NCBI GenBank assembly: GCA_951217055.1
Contig: OX578283.1
Location: 1,550,001-1,614,000 of the forward strand
DNA length: 64,000 bases
Direction of reading: 5' to 3'
Origin: Gerris lacustris
Lineage: Eukaryota > Arthropoda > Insecta > Hemiptera > Gerridae
The position numbers and the translations under genes are program-made. Shown in pieces: positions 20,752-32,815 of the stretch (its first letter is position 1; each line of letters begins with the position of its first letter). Under the pieces are notes generated by a model. The model did no database searches. It worked only from the letters and a program-made list of their open reading frames with translations, and was not told the origin of the DNA.

Positions 20752-21249
20752 ATTAAAGAAAATGAGAGTAGCTTAAAGGGTTGTGAAAAAAGAGCACTTT
20801 AAACATAACATTTTGTGATAGAACACACAGGCGACGATAAAGCGAATATGCTAACAGGAAGGATGGAAGGAGAAGAAATAGCACAGTGTTCTTGTTCTGG
20901 TATAGAGCAACATGTATAATATAACCGTACAATTGAATCTTTTCAGGAAAAGCAAAAAAAAAAAAAACATTTACCTACACGTTTTTCACATTTACAAGAT
21001 TAGTTACAAATCATTTTTAGGCAATCAGATTTTTTTAGGTTTTATGTCTGTTTTCACGTTAAATTATCTATATCTTATCACCGGTAAAATCTAAAAATGT
21101 AAAATGTAATTATAAATTAAAATAATAAATTTGAAATTGTTATTGACCACAAAGAGCCATTATTTGGTTCGGTACGGAGTCTACAACTAAACTATTCATA
21201 ATATGTGTTGACCATAACAATTTTTAAATCAATAAAGTATAATATATTA

Positions 21250-21823
21250 GAGGAGAAGGTGGTAATATGGACCCCCCAAGTTTTAATTACTTATTAGTGC
21301 TGCAATCTAGCGAAACCTAGATAAACTTGTCGAAACACTTGCTTAGATAGCGTGTAGCCAGTCTCAGTCCTACCGTAGCACGTGGCTCAGTGTTGTTATT
21401 TGTTTTATAAAAAGCTGTTATTGAAAACTTATTATTAACTTTTAAAAACTTATTAACTGTTTATTCTGATGTTAAACTATTATTTACAATGTCACTTTAA
21501 TTTTCTTCTCAATTAAGTTTAATTATAGATATTTTGATGATATTTTTTTAAAATTAAATTTTGTTCTACAATTTGAAATGTGATTTTTTCTTGTAATTAG
21601 GGAAGGGGTTCCATATTACCCACCCCCTATCTCCTTATTTTTGGCATTTCTAACTTAAATTGTAACAGCTGTACAAATAGGTGAGATACATCAGTAATAG
21701 CTTTAGGGCTAATACCTGGGATGTCAGCAACCACATAGAGGGCTAATGTTTGACTTTAACACTTTCAGGGTAGTCATAGCAGTTACAAAACAAAGTGGCG
21801 TTCCATATTACCACCTTCTCCTC
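21250..21823 (+). mobile_element. 574-bp MITE with 20-bp TIRs and TA target site
   Basis: Starts GAGGAGAAGGTGGTAATATG and ends with the exact reverse complement. TA lies on both sides (21248-21249, 21824-21825). An internal partial copy of the TIR (CCATATTACCC, about 21612) is present. No transposase. TA target site suggests a Tc1/mariner relative. Confidence 0.85.
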
Positions 21824-21825
21824 TA

Positions 21826-23338
21826 TTATTACTATAATTAGAATTTTTTTACAAATAATAAGTAATGTTAATTATTATACAAACAGTAAAATAAAGAAAT
21901 AAAAAAATGAAAAAAGTGTTTAATTCGTTAAAAATATTTAAAAAATTAACATTTTATAATTATATGAAATGTAACAATATATATTTAAATCAATATTCTA
22001 AATTTACTGTTATTTTGTAAAAAGAAACAAGTAAAAAAAATAAAAAATATGAAAATAAAATTTCATTTAACACTTACTTTTCAATCGAAAAAAGTAAAAA
22101 TTTCGTAATTAAGGAAATAAATTCAAAATTTATTTCCTACTTCACACTGGAGACGAGACTATGAACTAACTGGATATAAAATGAATTCGGTGTAATAAAT
22201 AAATTCAACGCTTACGTAAATATAAATAAAAAATTAATATTGTCAGCACAAAAATGAAAATACCTATATATATTTTTTTTTATTTAAAATAAACATGAAA
22301 AATAAAAAATCGCTGACTATAAAACAAAACAAAAATTATCAACTCGGCAATAAAAAATGTTATCAACCAAGGAAATAGTGAAGAAATAAAGATTCGAGAT
22401 TTAAAGGTATTTATGTGAAAAGTTATTAAAGTAATAGTTTATTTTTAGAATACCTAATTGCTAAATGAATAGAGAGTCGAGGTTTATGCCTCCAACAATT
22501 AAATCAAAATAATAATTATTAATAGAATTCGAAAAGAGTGTCGATTCCTCGATTTTGTAAAAATCTTGTTATTATTATTTTTCTATTAAACTCCTAAATT
22601 TGACCCACTTCACGACAACCTAGAACGACAAAACTTTACATTAAGTATTCCCGATGACAATTCAGTCCTTAGTCATCATTTAATTAATTAATTAATTAAC
22701 AATTTATCAATTAATTTGTTTATATTATGCGGATATAGGTTTTCTTTTATGTGATTATTACTTTATGATAATATGTAATAATAATAGATTAGTAGATCTT
22801 TATTTAGAATCACGTAACTTCGATTTGAAAAACGAAATATTTTTCTCTTCTGACCCAACAAAAATATCGAAGGTAAGCTTCATCATATTATTTATCATAC
22901 TAAATGTGCTTTATTAATCCTTATTTTGACTTTTTAATTAATTAAAATTCATTAAAAACAAAGTCAATTGATGATTCAAAAAACAAAATAATTAAAAATA
23001 AATGCAGTTTACTCTCCCCCCAACAATCTAAAAAGGGGTTTTATGAATATTTCAAATAAAAACAAGTACCAAAATTAATCAACTGTAAACAATTAATTTT
23101 AAGTGTCTATAACAATAATTATTAAGTATTTTCAATTTTAACCAACGTATATTTCGATTAAACAATTTACCTACATTTACGTATCTTTTGTTTTTTTTAA
23201 AAAAAAATAAAGCTTATCAGAGCGGATCTAGTAGAGAAAATAATTAGTCTTTAATTTTTTTTAAGTTATTAAAATAATTGAGACTAATCCTAATCACTAA
23301 ATCATTAAGTAACCTACTAACGGAACAAAGTAATTAGT

Positions 23339-23343
<5 letters not shown>
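21826..23343. other. AT-rich intronic stretch, nothing recognised
   Basis: No ORF, TIR or tandem structure that I could support. Confidence 0.5.

Positions 23344-23421
<78 letters not shown>
23344..23421. repeat. (TA)n microsatellite
   Basis: About 38 TA dinucleotides. Confidence 0.97.
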
Positions 23422-23425
<4 letters not shown>

Positions 23426-23712
23426 GATGAATCGAAAGTGTCTAAGGGAATTGTGAATTAGTTTTTTATTTTATTAAGATGAAAACTTTCACTGAGGCGC
23501 ATGCGTCGCGTCGGCGGAATACTTAGAGATGGATGAAAGATTTTTATTAACAATGAAAATATAATATGGGACTAGAAATGCATTTATGATAAGAAGAAAG
23601 TGCAATATAAAACAATATCTATATACAATAAAACACATTTAAAAAGAATTTAGATGTAAAGTAAATTTTTTTGATTGTTAATGAATACATTTAATAGTAC
23701 ATTACGTGTCTA

Positions 23713-23822
23713 GTGCGGAAAGTAGCATTTTGCATGCGAGTGTGGAGTTTGCACCCGAGCGACAGCGAGGGTAGTAAAACCACACGAGCAATGCAAAATG
23801 CCGTTTTCGCACGAGTTGCGTA
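23713..23822. repeat. Imperfect hairpin with CGAGCGACAGCGAGG centre
   Basis: GTGCG ... GCATTTTGCA ... GTGTGG pairs with CCACAC ... TGCAAAATGC ... CGCAC. The GC-rich centre resembles the loop of the hairpin at 15207-15309. Confidence 0.75.
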
Positions 23823-24110
23823 CCGTACTTTATCTACGATTGTTAGATTTAAATAATAAATACAGAAAAAAATAAACTTGCTGTATGTAGGTTCGTATCT
23901 CTTCTCTTGATAAAGGACATTAATCTAGTTTTGTATTTTTTGCCGAATTATTTATTTCTGGCGGAGTATTATTTTCTAAATTTTCGTCAAAGCCACTTGA
24001 TTCATTCATTGTTTTTCACTAAAAACTCGATATAAACAGTTACTTTAATAAAAGAACAGCAAATTAGTTTTGTTAAATGTAAACAAACTCGCTAATTGTG
24101 CGTAAAGCTG

Positions 24111-24160
24111 AAGAATTCCTCTTCTTTACCGCGCTAGCGTGGTAAAGAAGAGGAATTCTT
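24111..24160. repeat. 50-bp near-perfect palindrome
   Basis: Arms AAGAATTCCTCTTCTTTACC (24111-24130) and exact complement (24141-24160). The centre CGCTAGCG is also palindromic, so only one position pair fails to match. GCGCATGCGC follows at about 24174. Confidence 0.9.
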
Positions 24161-24920
24161 TAGAACTATGAGACGCGCATGCGCAATGAATACAAGTACG
24201 TAAATAATCATTTTCTACGCATCTAAACAGAGATATAATGTTTATATTTCGTATCAATCGTAGATAAATTTATTTTAAGCATTTCTTTGTATCGTCTACA
24301 ATCTACTAATCTAAATCTAATCTTAGACCTTACTTATTATATTCGTTGTATCATCCTAGTTAATAACTTTTAAAACCCCCAGTATCTTTACCTATAAATA
24401 TCAAGGATCTTATAAAATAGGGATCGAGCACTAGGCGACAAAAGTGTCGCTAAGAACTTGGAAAATTTAGTAGGATAGATTACCTTCCCTATGGTTATAA
24501 CTGTAGAAGATCAAGAAGAATAGGAATAATACCTTAAAAATTCGATCAGGTTATGTTATTATTTCTTCCCTTCTACTCGCGTTTCATATTTCTCCTTGTT
24601 TGGTAATTTGTGATTTCTTCCTTGCTTTATGTTTTGTTTTCTCTTGTGTACAATTAATTTATTTTTTAGTGATTTTGGACTATATTTAACCAATCTTGTT
24701 TACTGTGTTTGCAGTTACAAAGGTAAGTTGTTAAAATTTGTAATAATTTAATTCTGCAATAGAAACAACCCGTTTCCAAATTAATTAATATTAATTATTC
24801 GGTTATAAAAAAACTATTCTAATAGCTAAATTTTATTAATATATTAAATTAAAACTGTAAAATGAAATAAAAACCCCTTAAAACAAAAAAATATTTAATT
24901 AAAAACTTTATTTAAAAAAA

Positions 24921-25251
24921 TATGTGTGAGGCTCTCACGCATTAGAAGTGAAACTTAAGTTCTAGAATGCATTGCTCTCTTTCATTTTTTTGACGAATTT
25001 ATTATTTCAGGATTAAGAAATGGTTATGAGAAATTTAATTGAAAAAAAAAAAAATATTGCTACGCTAAGGCAACCACATTTATTCCAATAAAAATAAATG
25101 TTTGTTTTGATTTGCTGGTCTTTAAATAGATATAATACAATTAATCGGTAAAAATGTTACACTTGGACGAGTCTCGAATCGCAAACTTCGTTACACGATG
25201 TCACTATATGAAAAAATTCACTCTACCGCCGCCAAAGAAGTTTCACTTCAA
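24921..25251 (-). mobile_element. SINE-like repeat S, copy 1
   Basis: Reads on the minus strand from GAAGTGAAACTTCTTTGGCG through a tRNA B-box-like GATTCGAGACTCG to CACACATATTTT. Very close to 45219-45552 (same strand) and 26191-26524 (opposite strand). Confidence 0.78.
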
Positions 25252-26190
25252 ATCAATCATATAAACCATGGATCTTAATCATAATCGTTCTGCCACAATA
25301 TCAATTTTTCATTATATTTTATACTACGTTTTTATTAGCTTGCATTCTTGTTTGTTTGTTTGTCCGGTACAAATCTGGCAATCGATTTCTAACTAACTTC
25401 TCGAATAGCTAGACATTTGAAACTTTTAGCATAGCTCAGAACACGATGACAATGCATTATTTTAATACTTTTAATCATCTTTCAGCAGAATTTAATTAGT
25501 TTTCAGCAAATTTTGCTGTTCGGAAAAAATCCGCAAGTTATTTTATTTGTTTTGCCATATCCAATATTTACGCAATCTTCATTTTGACGGGTCTCAAATT
25601 TGTGATTGATAAACATTGAATGACAGCAAAACAGGAAATATCGATTATATTATTTATCGATTATATTATTTCAAATATATCGATGGCACGGTTTAGATTT
25701 GGTGTTGGGGAGATCCGTTGTACAAAGATGTATCCTTTTATAGGTTTAAGATCGATCAGCTCTCTGGATGGTTGTCATTTATGTGAAGTAAATAAATTCG
25801 GAACTATTTTTTTTTTTCACTAACATTATATATTATATAACAATAACAATTATATTACCAACATTACATACGATTCAACAGAAAATTTAAAAACGTAGTA
25901 TATAAAAAGTTCTTTTTATCTTGAAATTATTAAAGATGGTTTCACCCTAAACTATAAAATTGTAAACCGCTCCTAAGATAATTAAGACACAGCAATGTAA
26001 TATTTAGATGATGTATAATATTTAGTTAAATTAGTATGGAATATTGAAATTCTAAAGGAAGACCTACAATTGATTACTTAAATCTCAAATTATAATTGTG
26101 TTTATTTGTTAGTTTTAGAACTTGTATCTAAACTTTTATTTACTATTAAGATATTTTAAATTAATACCATTCGACGCTAAAGATAATTTT

Positions 26191-26524
26191 TGAAGTGAAA
26201 CTTCTTTGGCGGCGGTAAAGTAATAAATGTTTTCATATAGTAAAATCGTGTAACGAAGTTTGCGATTCGAGACTCGTCCAAGTGTAACATTTTTACAGAT
26301 TAATTGTATTATATCTATTTAAAGACCAGCAAATCAAAACAAACATTTATTTTTATTGGATTAAAATGTGGTTGCCTTAGCGTAGCAATATTTTTTTTTC
26401 AATTAAATTTCCCATACCTAACCATTTCTTAATCCTGAAATAATAAATTCGTCAAAAAAATGAAAGAGAGCAATGCATCTAGAACTAAAGTTTCACTTCT
26501 AATGCCTGAGAGCCTCACACATAT
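26191..26524 (+). mobile_element. SINE-like repeat S, copy 2
   Basis: Best-defined + strand copy: GAAGTGAAACTTCTTTGGCG, B-box-like GCGATTCGAGACTCG (about 26262), then AAGTTTCACTTCTAATGCC and a CACACATATTTTTT end. Lies between the arms of the 3.2-kb inverted repeat. Confidence 0.78.
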
Positions 26525-27479
26525 TTTTTTTTTATATCTTTAAAGTAGTATGGAACGATTAAATTCTAAAGGAAGATCTAAAATTGATTACTCGGATCTC
26601 TAATTAGTTTTAAGTTTATTTATCTACAGTTTTATTTGCTATTTAGGTATTTTAAATTTATGATATTCCATGCCAAGATACTGTCGTATTATTAAAGTAG
26701 TACGGAACTAGGAACGATGATATTAACTTAGATTCATTGATTACTTAGATCTCTAATTAGATTTGTTAAAAGCTGAAGATTTCCCAGAAAAAAAACACTA
26801 GATAAGAGAATTTATCTATAATAGTGGAGAATGTATGTTAGCCAATCTTTAAATTGAGATAATTGAAACTAACAGCAATTAGTGTCAACGGAATTTTACA
26901 ATAAAAATAGTTTCAAGAATAACTAAAAGAATGCTGTTTGAGTCCCCCCTAGCTAGCTTTATTTTTATCTTTCTTTCTCAATACTTAATTTAACATAATA
27001 TGAAATTTAATTGAATATCACCTAGTTATTTAGCAGTTTATCCCGTATACTTAAAATTAATCATAGTAAATAAATGAAAAGTTATTACATATAACATATA
27101 GAAATGCGAGAGAAGCCATCTTACAAGGACAAGTAGTACGAGATGAATAAGAAGATATATTTAGCTTTTATACGGATGACAGATGGCAACACTGACTAGA
27201 TGAAGCGGAATAGTGTCTCTGTATTTCCGCTCACACCTTTTCCACACTCACACACTAATGTAAATCATGCACTTGTCATTCCTTACTCACACTCACAGAG
27301 CAAATATACTTAACAAATAGTTTTAAACAAATGTCATCGAAATAATGTCTGCAATTTATGTGTATACAGATTTTTTTTTTGTGTGTCTAATACTCGTATC
27401 TTTGTTGATTTTAAAATCAAATAAAAAAGTAGTTATTGTATTTGTGACGTCTTACACCACTACTTGCTACACTGCTTTT

Positions 27480-27770
27480 AGTTTTTATTTTAAGATATAT
27501 TTGTAATGTGTTACTGTTACTACACAGCGAGATTGTAGTTTCAATTTTAAAATATATACCCATACATATTTGTAATATTATACCTACAATGCTAATTTAT
27601 TTTTGTTTGGATTTTAAGATATATTTGTAATGTTATTACTCTAATTGATTGAATTTTGGATTTTAAGATATAATTGTAATGAGTTACTCTAAGTGATTGC
27701 AGATTGTAGTTTGGATGTTAGGTTATATTTGTAACGTGTTACTATACACTAAGAGATTACTTATTTAATT
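27480..27770 (+). repeat. Imperfect 55-60-bp tandem repeat
   Basis: About five degenerate copies of TTTTAAGATATATTTGTAAT followed by GTTACT. Confidence 0.6.
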
Positions 27771-27804
27771 TTTTCTACATATTTTTATGAAATGACTCAT
27801 ATGA

Positions 27805-27880
27805 CTGGGAAAATTTCATGTCTTGTCTATGGTACATAAACTCGAAAAGCGTTACCAAAAAGCGTTACACTGCTACCATG
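27805..27880 (+). repeat. Uninterrupted paralogue of the CACTG-element target site
   Basis: The TGTCTT..CTATGGTACATAAACTCG.AAAGCGTTACC string here matches the joined flanks of the 28727-33874 element, so it shows the site before insertion. Confidence 0.8.
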
Positions 27881-29117
27881 TTTATTTTAATATTTTTTAT
27901 TTTTGTTATACTATAACTTTTTGTATTTAATAAAAATAATTTCAAGATAAAAATAACTTTTATATACTACGTTTTTAAATTTTCTGTTGAATCGTATGTA
28001 ATGTTGATAATATAATTGTTATTGTTATATAAAATATAATGTTAGTAAAAAAAAATAGTTCCGAATTTATTTACTTCACATAAATGACAACCATCTAGAT
28101 CTAGAGAGCTGATCTTAAACCTATAAAAGGACAAATTTTAGTGCAACGGATCTCCCCAACACCAAATCTAAAGCGTGCTATGGATATATTTGAAATAATA
28201 TAAATAATATAATCGATATTTTCTGTTTTGCTGTCATTCAATGTTTATCTATCACAAATTTGAGACCCGTCAAAATGAAGATTGCGTAAATATGGGATAT
28301 GGCAAAACAAATAAAATATCTTGCGGATTTTTTCCGAACTAACTTTCCGTACAGCAAAATTTGCTGAAAACCAATTAAATTCTGCTGAAAGATGGCTAAA
28401 AGTATTAAAAATAATGCATTGTCATCGTGTTCTGAGCTATGCTAAAAGTTTCAAATGTCTAGCTATTCGGGAAGTTAGTTAGAAATCGATTGCCAGATTT
28501 GTACCGGACAAACAAACAAACAAACAAACAAACAACAAAGGAAGCTAATAAAAACGTAGTAAAATATGGGTGAAGAAGCTAAAATATTACTTCTTAATAA
28601 ACTGGAGAAGAAGAAAAGTACTTTCTCTCTTCGTGCACAATATATGTTCGATTTAATTACTAATTTACAAACGTAAAAATCTGCACGCTCGAATTTTTTG
28701 ACATTTTCGTGTCTTTACTTGGCACACACTGAAAAAAATGTATACTGATGACAATCCTTATAGCGTTGTCACAAGTTATAATTATGGTTATTTGTGAACC
28801 AAGAATTGTAGAGTCCCGATAAGAATAGGGTTATACTTGTTAGACTTTATGTTGTGACAAGTATAATAGAGTTGTTTTAAGTTAATTTTTTTTTTCTTAC
28901 AATAAGCATAAAACTTAAGTATCCTTACCTTTAACAACTGTTATGGTTGTTAGAAAGGCCTAATTGAACTTGTGACAAGGATAACTTTTCTTGTGCATAT
29001 ACAACTTATAGTTGTTATTCACTTCAAATATACTTTACTGGGGTTGACATTACACTAAATTAAGATTGCCGCTGGACTTGTTATTCTTCAACCAAGAATT
29101 ATCTTTACTCTGCTTAA

Positions 29118-29462
29118 GCAAATTTGTTACTGAATGAAGTGTAACATAGAATTGAATTGAACCCATATTATTGTCGATACTAGTATAGGGTGCTACTGTT
29201 ATAAATCTTAAATTCTTCTTCCTAGCTCAAGTTATACTTGTAGGAACCATTTTATTGTTTCCTCATGCCACAGTTGTACTTCCTTTAATCACATTTGTTA
29301 CTGAATGAAGTGTAACATAGAATTGAATTGAACCCTTATTATTGTCGATACTAGTATAGGGTGCTACTGTTATAAATCTTAAATTCTTCGTCCTAGCTCG
29401 TTATACTTGTAGGAACCATTTTATTGTTTCCTCATGCCACAGTTGTACTTCCTCAACCTACC
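29118..29462 (+). repeat. 171-bp tandem duplication
   Basis: Two near-identical copies starting TTGTTACTGAATGAAGTGTA (29124 and 29295), inside the CACTG element. Confidence 0.9.
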
Positions 29463-29864
29463 TTCATGTTTCCAGGAAATCTAATGGAGTTGTTGGGGGA
29501 TTGAGGTAAGTTCCCTAGGAGAATACGGTAAACATTTTTATACTTGTACTTGCCTTTATTACACTTAAAGTAGTATTTGCATACACTTCATTGCATACCT
29601 CTACAGCAGGTAATATCATAGGTTCACTATAGCAAACCTTGAGATTGCTTATTGAGCAATCTAATTTCACAAGCCATCCCATGCATGTACACAAAAAGTA
29701 GACAGTGTGAAATTAGATTCCTCAACATTTAGTAATTCCATTGGAGCAATTTCAAAATTTACTACAGACCCAGAACATTTCCTCCTGAAGAAATGACCAT
29801 GATAAAGATGCAAAGACCACTTGGCATGTGTAATAAAAAGTTAAAATTCTAATCTGTATTCTCT

Positions 29865-30182
29865 GAGAGAACTTTTTTCTTTAAAAAAAAAGTAAAATGT
29901 AATTGAATTTGAAAAAGCTTATATTGTTTTATTTATGATATAAAAAAATAAACATTTTAATTAAAAAAACAAAACAAAAACCAAAAAAAAAAAAAAATTA
30001 TTACAATTGTTAAAAATTTCTTATGAGAGAACTTTTTTTCTTTAAAAAGAAGTAAAATGTAATTGAATTTGAAAAAGCTTATATTATTTTATTTATGATA
30101 CAAAAAAATAAACATTTTAAGTAAAAGAACAAAACAAAAACCAAAAAAAAAATATTTACAATTGTTAAAAATTTCTTATGGA
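29865..30182 (+). repeat. 160-bp tandem duplication
   Basis: GAGAGAACTTTTTTCTTTAA begins both copies (29865 and 30025), which stay similar to CTTATGGAG. Inside the CACTG element. Confidence 0.88.
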
Positions 30183-32566
30183 GTAGAATAAAAAGATTAA
30201 GTAAAATTAATTAATTTATTTAAATGTTTAAATTTATTTATAAAAACAATTTAAAATTTTTACAATAAGCAGGTAAAAAAATAAGTAATTTATTAAAAGT
30301 AATAAGTAAAAACATGAGTAATTTAGTTTAGAGTAAATAATAAGTAAAACAAAGTAAAAATACAATAAATTAAATAGCTGTTTAAACAAAAAGTAAAAAT
30401 GATAAAAAGAAAAGTTAACAATAAGCTAGTTAGTCATCAAATTAAAGTGTATGTATAGATAATTGATATAAATACATTTACATCATTTATAAAAAAAACG
30501 ATGTACATTTTTTTAAAAAAAAAATTACTTTTTTAAAAAAAAAAATTGTATATATTACTTTTTTTTATAAAAAAACAATTATGTACTTACTTATTTTTTT
30601 TTTTTTTTATAAAGTATGTACCTTTATAAGTCACAAAGTAAAATTTTATAAGAAAATAATATATTTCTTTCAAAGCTATTATTTATAAACATATTTACTA
30701 AGTAAAACAGTGTACCTATTTTATAGCTTATAATGACACAATTAATTACCTTTAAACATTCGGATTAAGTACGCCAAATTTTTTTCAGTCAAAATTATCT
30801 CTAATTGAGACATGTTACTAACTTTACAATTAATAAAATTTACTTTACATGAAAATAAGGTGTGAACGGTATGGTTAGTTTACTCGTGTTGAACTCGTGT
30901 TGAACTGAACCAAAGGGACGCTGCCGCTATCTACTCAAGACCTATCCCTACTCCTTTAAAGCTTGGATGTATCAAGGAACTTAATATTCTTCTCACTACT
31001 CTACATAAGTTTGTAGAACGAATACTGGTTCATTTTATTCTTATCACAAAAATAAATTATTCTGGAAACAGTAATAAACTTAAGGTTGGGTTCTCCCTTT
31101 TTATACTTGACCTCAAGTATAACTTAACTTGTTGCAAGACTAACGATATGTTTGTTAATTCCACCAGTCAAAATATCATGCCTATACAAAATTAAACTAT
31201 TTATTCTTGTCAAATATATTTGTAAGGCTGTACCGAAAATCTCAACAACGTGATAATATTTGATTCAGGAACTAATTAAAATATGATATGGTACACCATA
31301 AATAACTACATAAAAACGATTAGCAACATAAAAATAAGTACGTACATACTTACCTTATATATTGGGTGTCCTAAGTATATATAAAGATATAAAGCTGAAA
31401 TTCACCACCAATTAATGAGGTAGAAATCGGTGATCGCACAAGTAGACACTTTCACTTCCAAATTATAAACAATAGTAACGAAAGAATATTAGGGTCATTT
31501 CAAAATTTCGGTAAAATTCGTGTCACAGGGTCATAAAAAGAAAAGTGTTTATCATAAAGTTTTTATTCTTTTTTAAATATTACCTAAGAACATAAGGGAA
31601 CACATCTACTAAATTTTTGACAGGCTGGGGTCCACTACTAGGGAATTAATAATATACATATATGCTATTTTCTCACTCCCTAGCCTGTCACAAGCATGGG
31701 GTGGCCAAGTTCGCCTAATTTTTTTTGCATATCTAGAAACAAAAATTTAATATAACAATACGAGAGGTTGTGAGTGTTTACCTGTATTTTCCATAAAGTG
31801 ATCCAAAAGGGTTAATTTCTGCTTATTAGCTTAATAAAAAGCACATTTTATATGTGTCACAAGGTTTCTACCTCACTCCCTAGAATTTTTTAAAACTTGT
31901 AGAGAAGCAATATTTGTTGCTCTAGCTTCATAAATAGGCAAAACTAATTCAACATGCTGGATAGAATTAAGTTTTATTAGGTTACAATCCAGGGCTTCTT
32001 ATTTTTATGGTGGTTTAGTACTGAATGTTAACGAGTATTTTTTATTCAACCTCACTCCCTAGACCATTATAATTGAATGAAGAAAAGTGATTTTTTTAGT
32101 ATTGCTTTTAATTTATAGTATAGTTTGTAGAATACAGTCTTGGACATAAGCTGGATCAACCTGGAGTCATCCCTGTTCACATAATATCTTATTTTCCACT
32201 AAAACCTCACTCCCTATAGCTTCTCACGAGTGAGAATCTTGATGAAACAATCATATTTTACATTTTATTTCAACTATTTTTGCCTTTTTTAAGTTGATTT
32301 ACTTCAAGCCGTGACCTATCACATTCCTCTAAATGTTGACTTGTAATGTACTTATAATAATTATTTTTGTGAGCAAAATTTTTAATTTTTGAAACGGACC
32401 AAATGTGATTTTGCTTCATAAGAGCTCAATTAAATTAGTTTTTAAACAAATATTTTATAAAGCTATAATATTATTAATATTACTAATGATATTTTATTAA
32501 TTAATTTATTAAGCTTCTCATTACCTAATCGACTTAGATATAAATATATTAGTGATATATTTAGGG

Positions 32567-32815
32567 AGAATAGAAGAGAAGATATAGTTCACTTCCTATA
32601 GGAAACTGCACTGCGCTTAAAAACATAAAGCAAATATACCTAGGTGAGCAATATATACCAAGAGACGAGGTGCTGAATTTATTAAATGGTAGTAAAGGCT
32701 GGGACAAACTAGCCAGTTTTTTAAAAGCAGCTTATTCGTATCGAAAAATTATAGTTTTGGGCCTTCAGTACTGTGGGGAAAAGAAAAGACGAAAAAAAAA
32801 AAAAATTTGATTGGT
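32567..32815 (+). pseudogene. Possible LINE 3' coding remnant
   Basis: Reads RENRREDIVHFL in one frame, then after a small shift CTALKNIKQIYLGEQ, GWDKLASFLKAAYSYRK and a lysine-rich end before TGA. The E-D-x-x-HFL...C-A-L...I pattern recalls the end of non-LTR or RNase H-linked ORFs, where a Cys/His motif is followed by an F-L-x-x-A tail. This is inference from pattern only. Confidence 0.35.

Larger units (their letters stand above)
25322..28561. mobile_element. 3.2-kb unit bounded by long inverted repeats of about 620 bp
   Basis: The arm 25322-25931 is repeated inverted at 27936-28561, with ends TACTACGTTTTTATTAGC and its complement. Each arm also has an inner TACTACGTTTTTAAA end, so each looks like a MITE of about 580 bp in its own right, but similarity continues about 25 bp past those inner ends. 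A third arm-like copy is at 37300-37937. TA could be the target site. The 2-kb centre holds an S repeat and no transposase. Confidence 0.8.
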
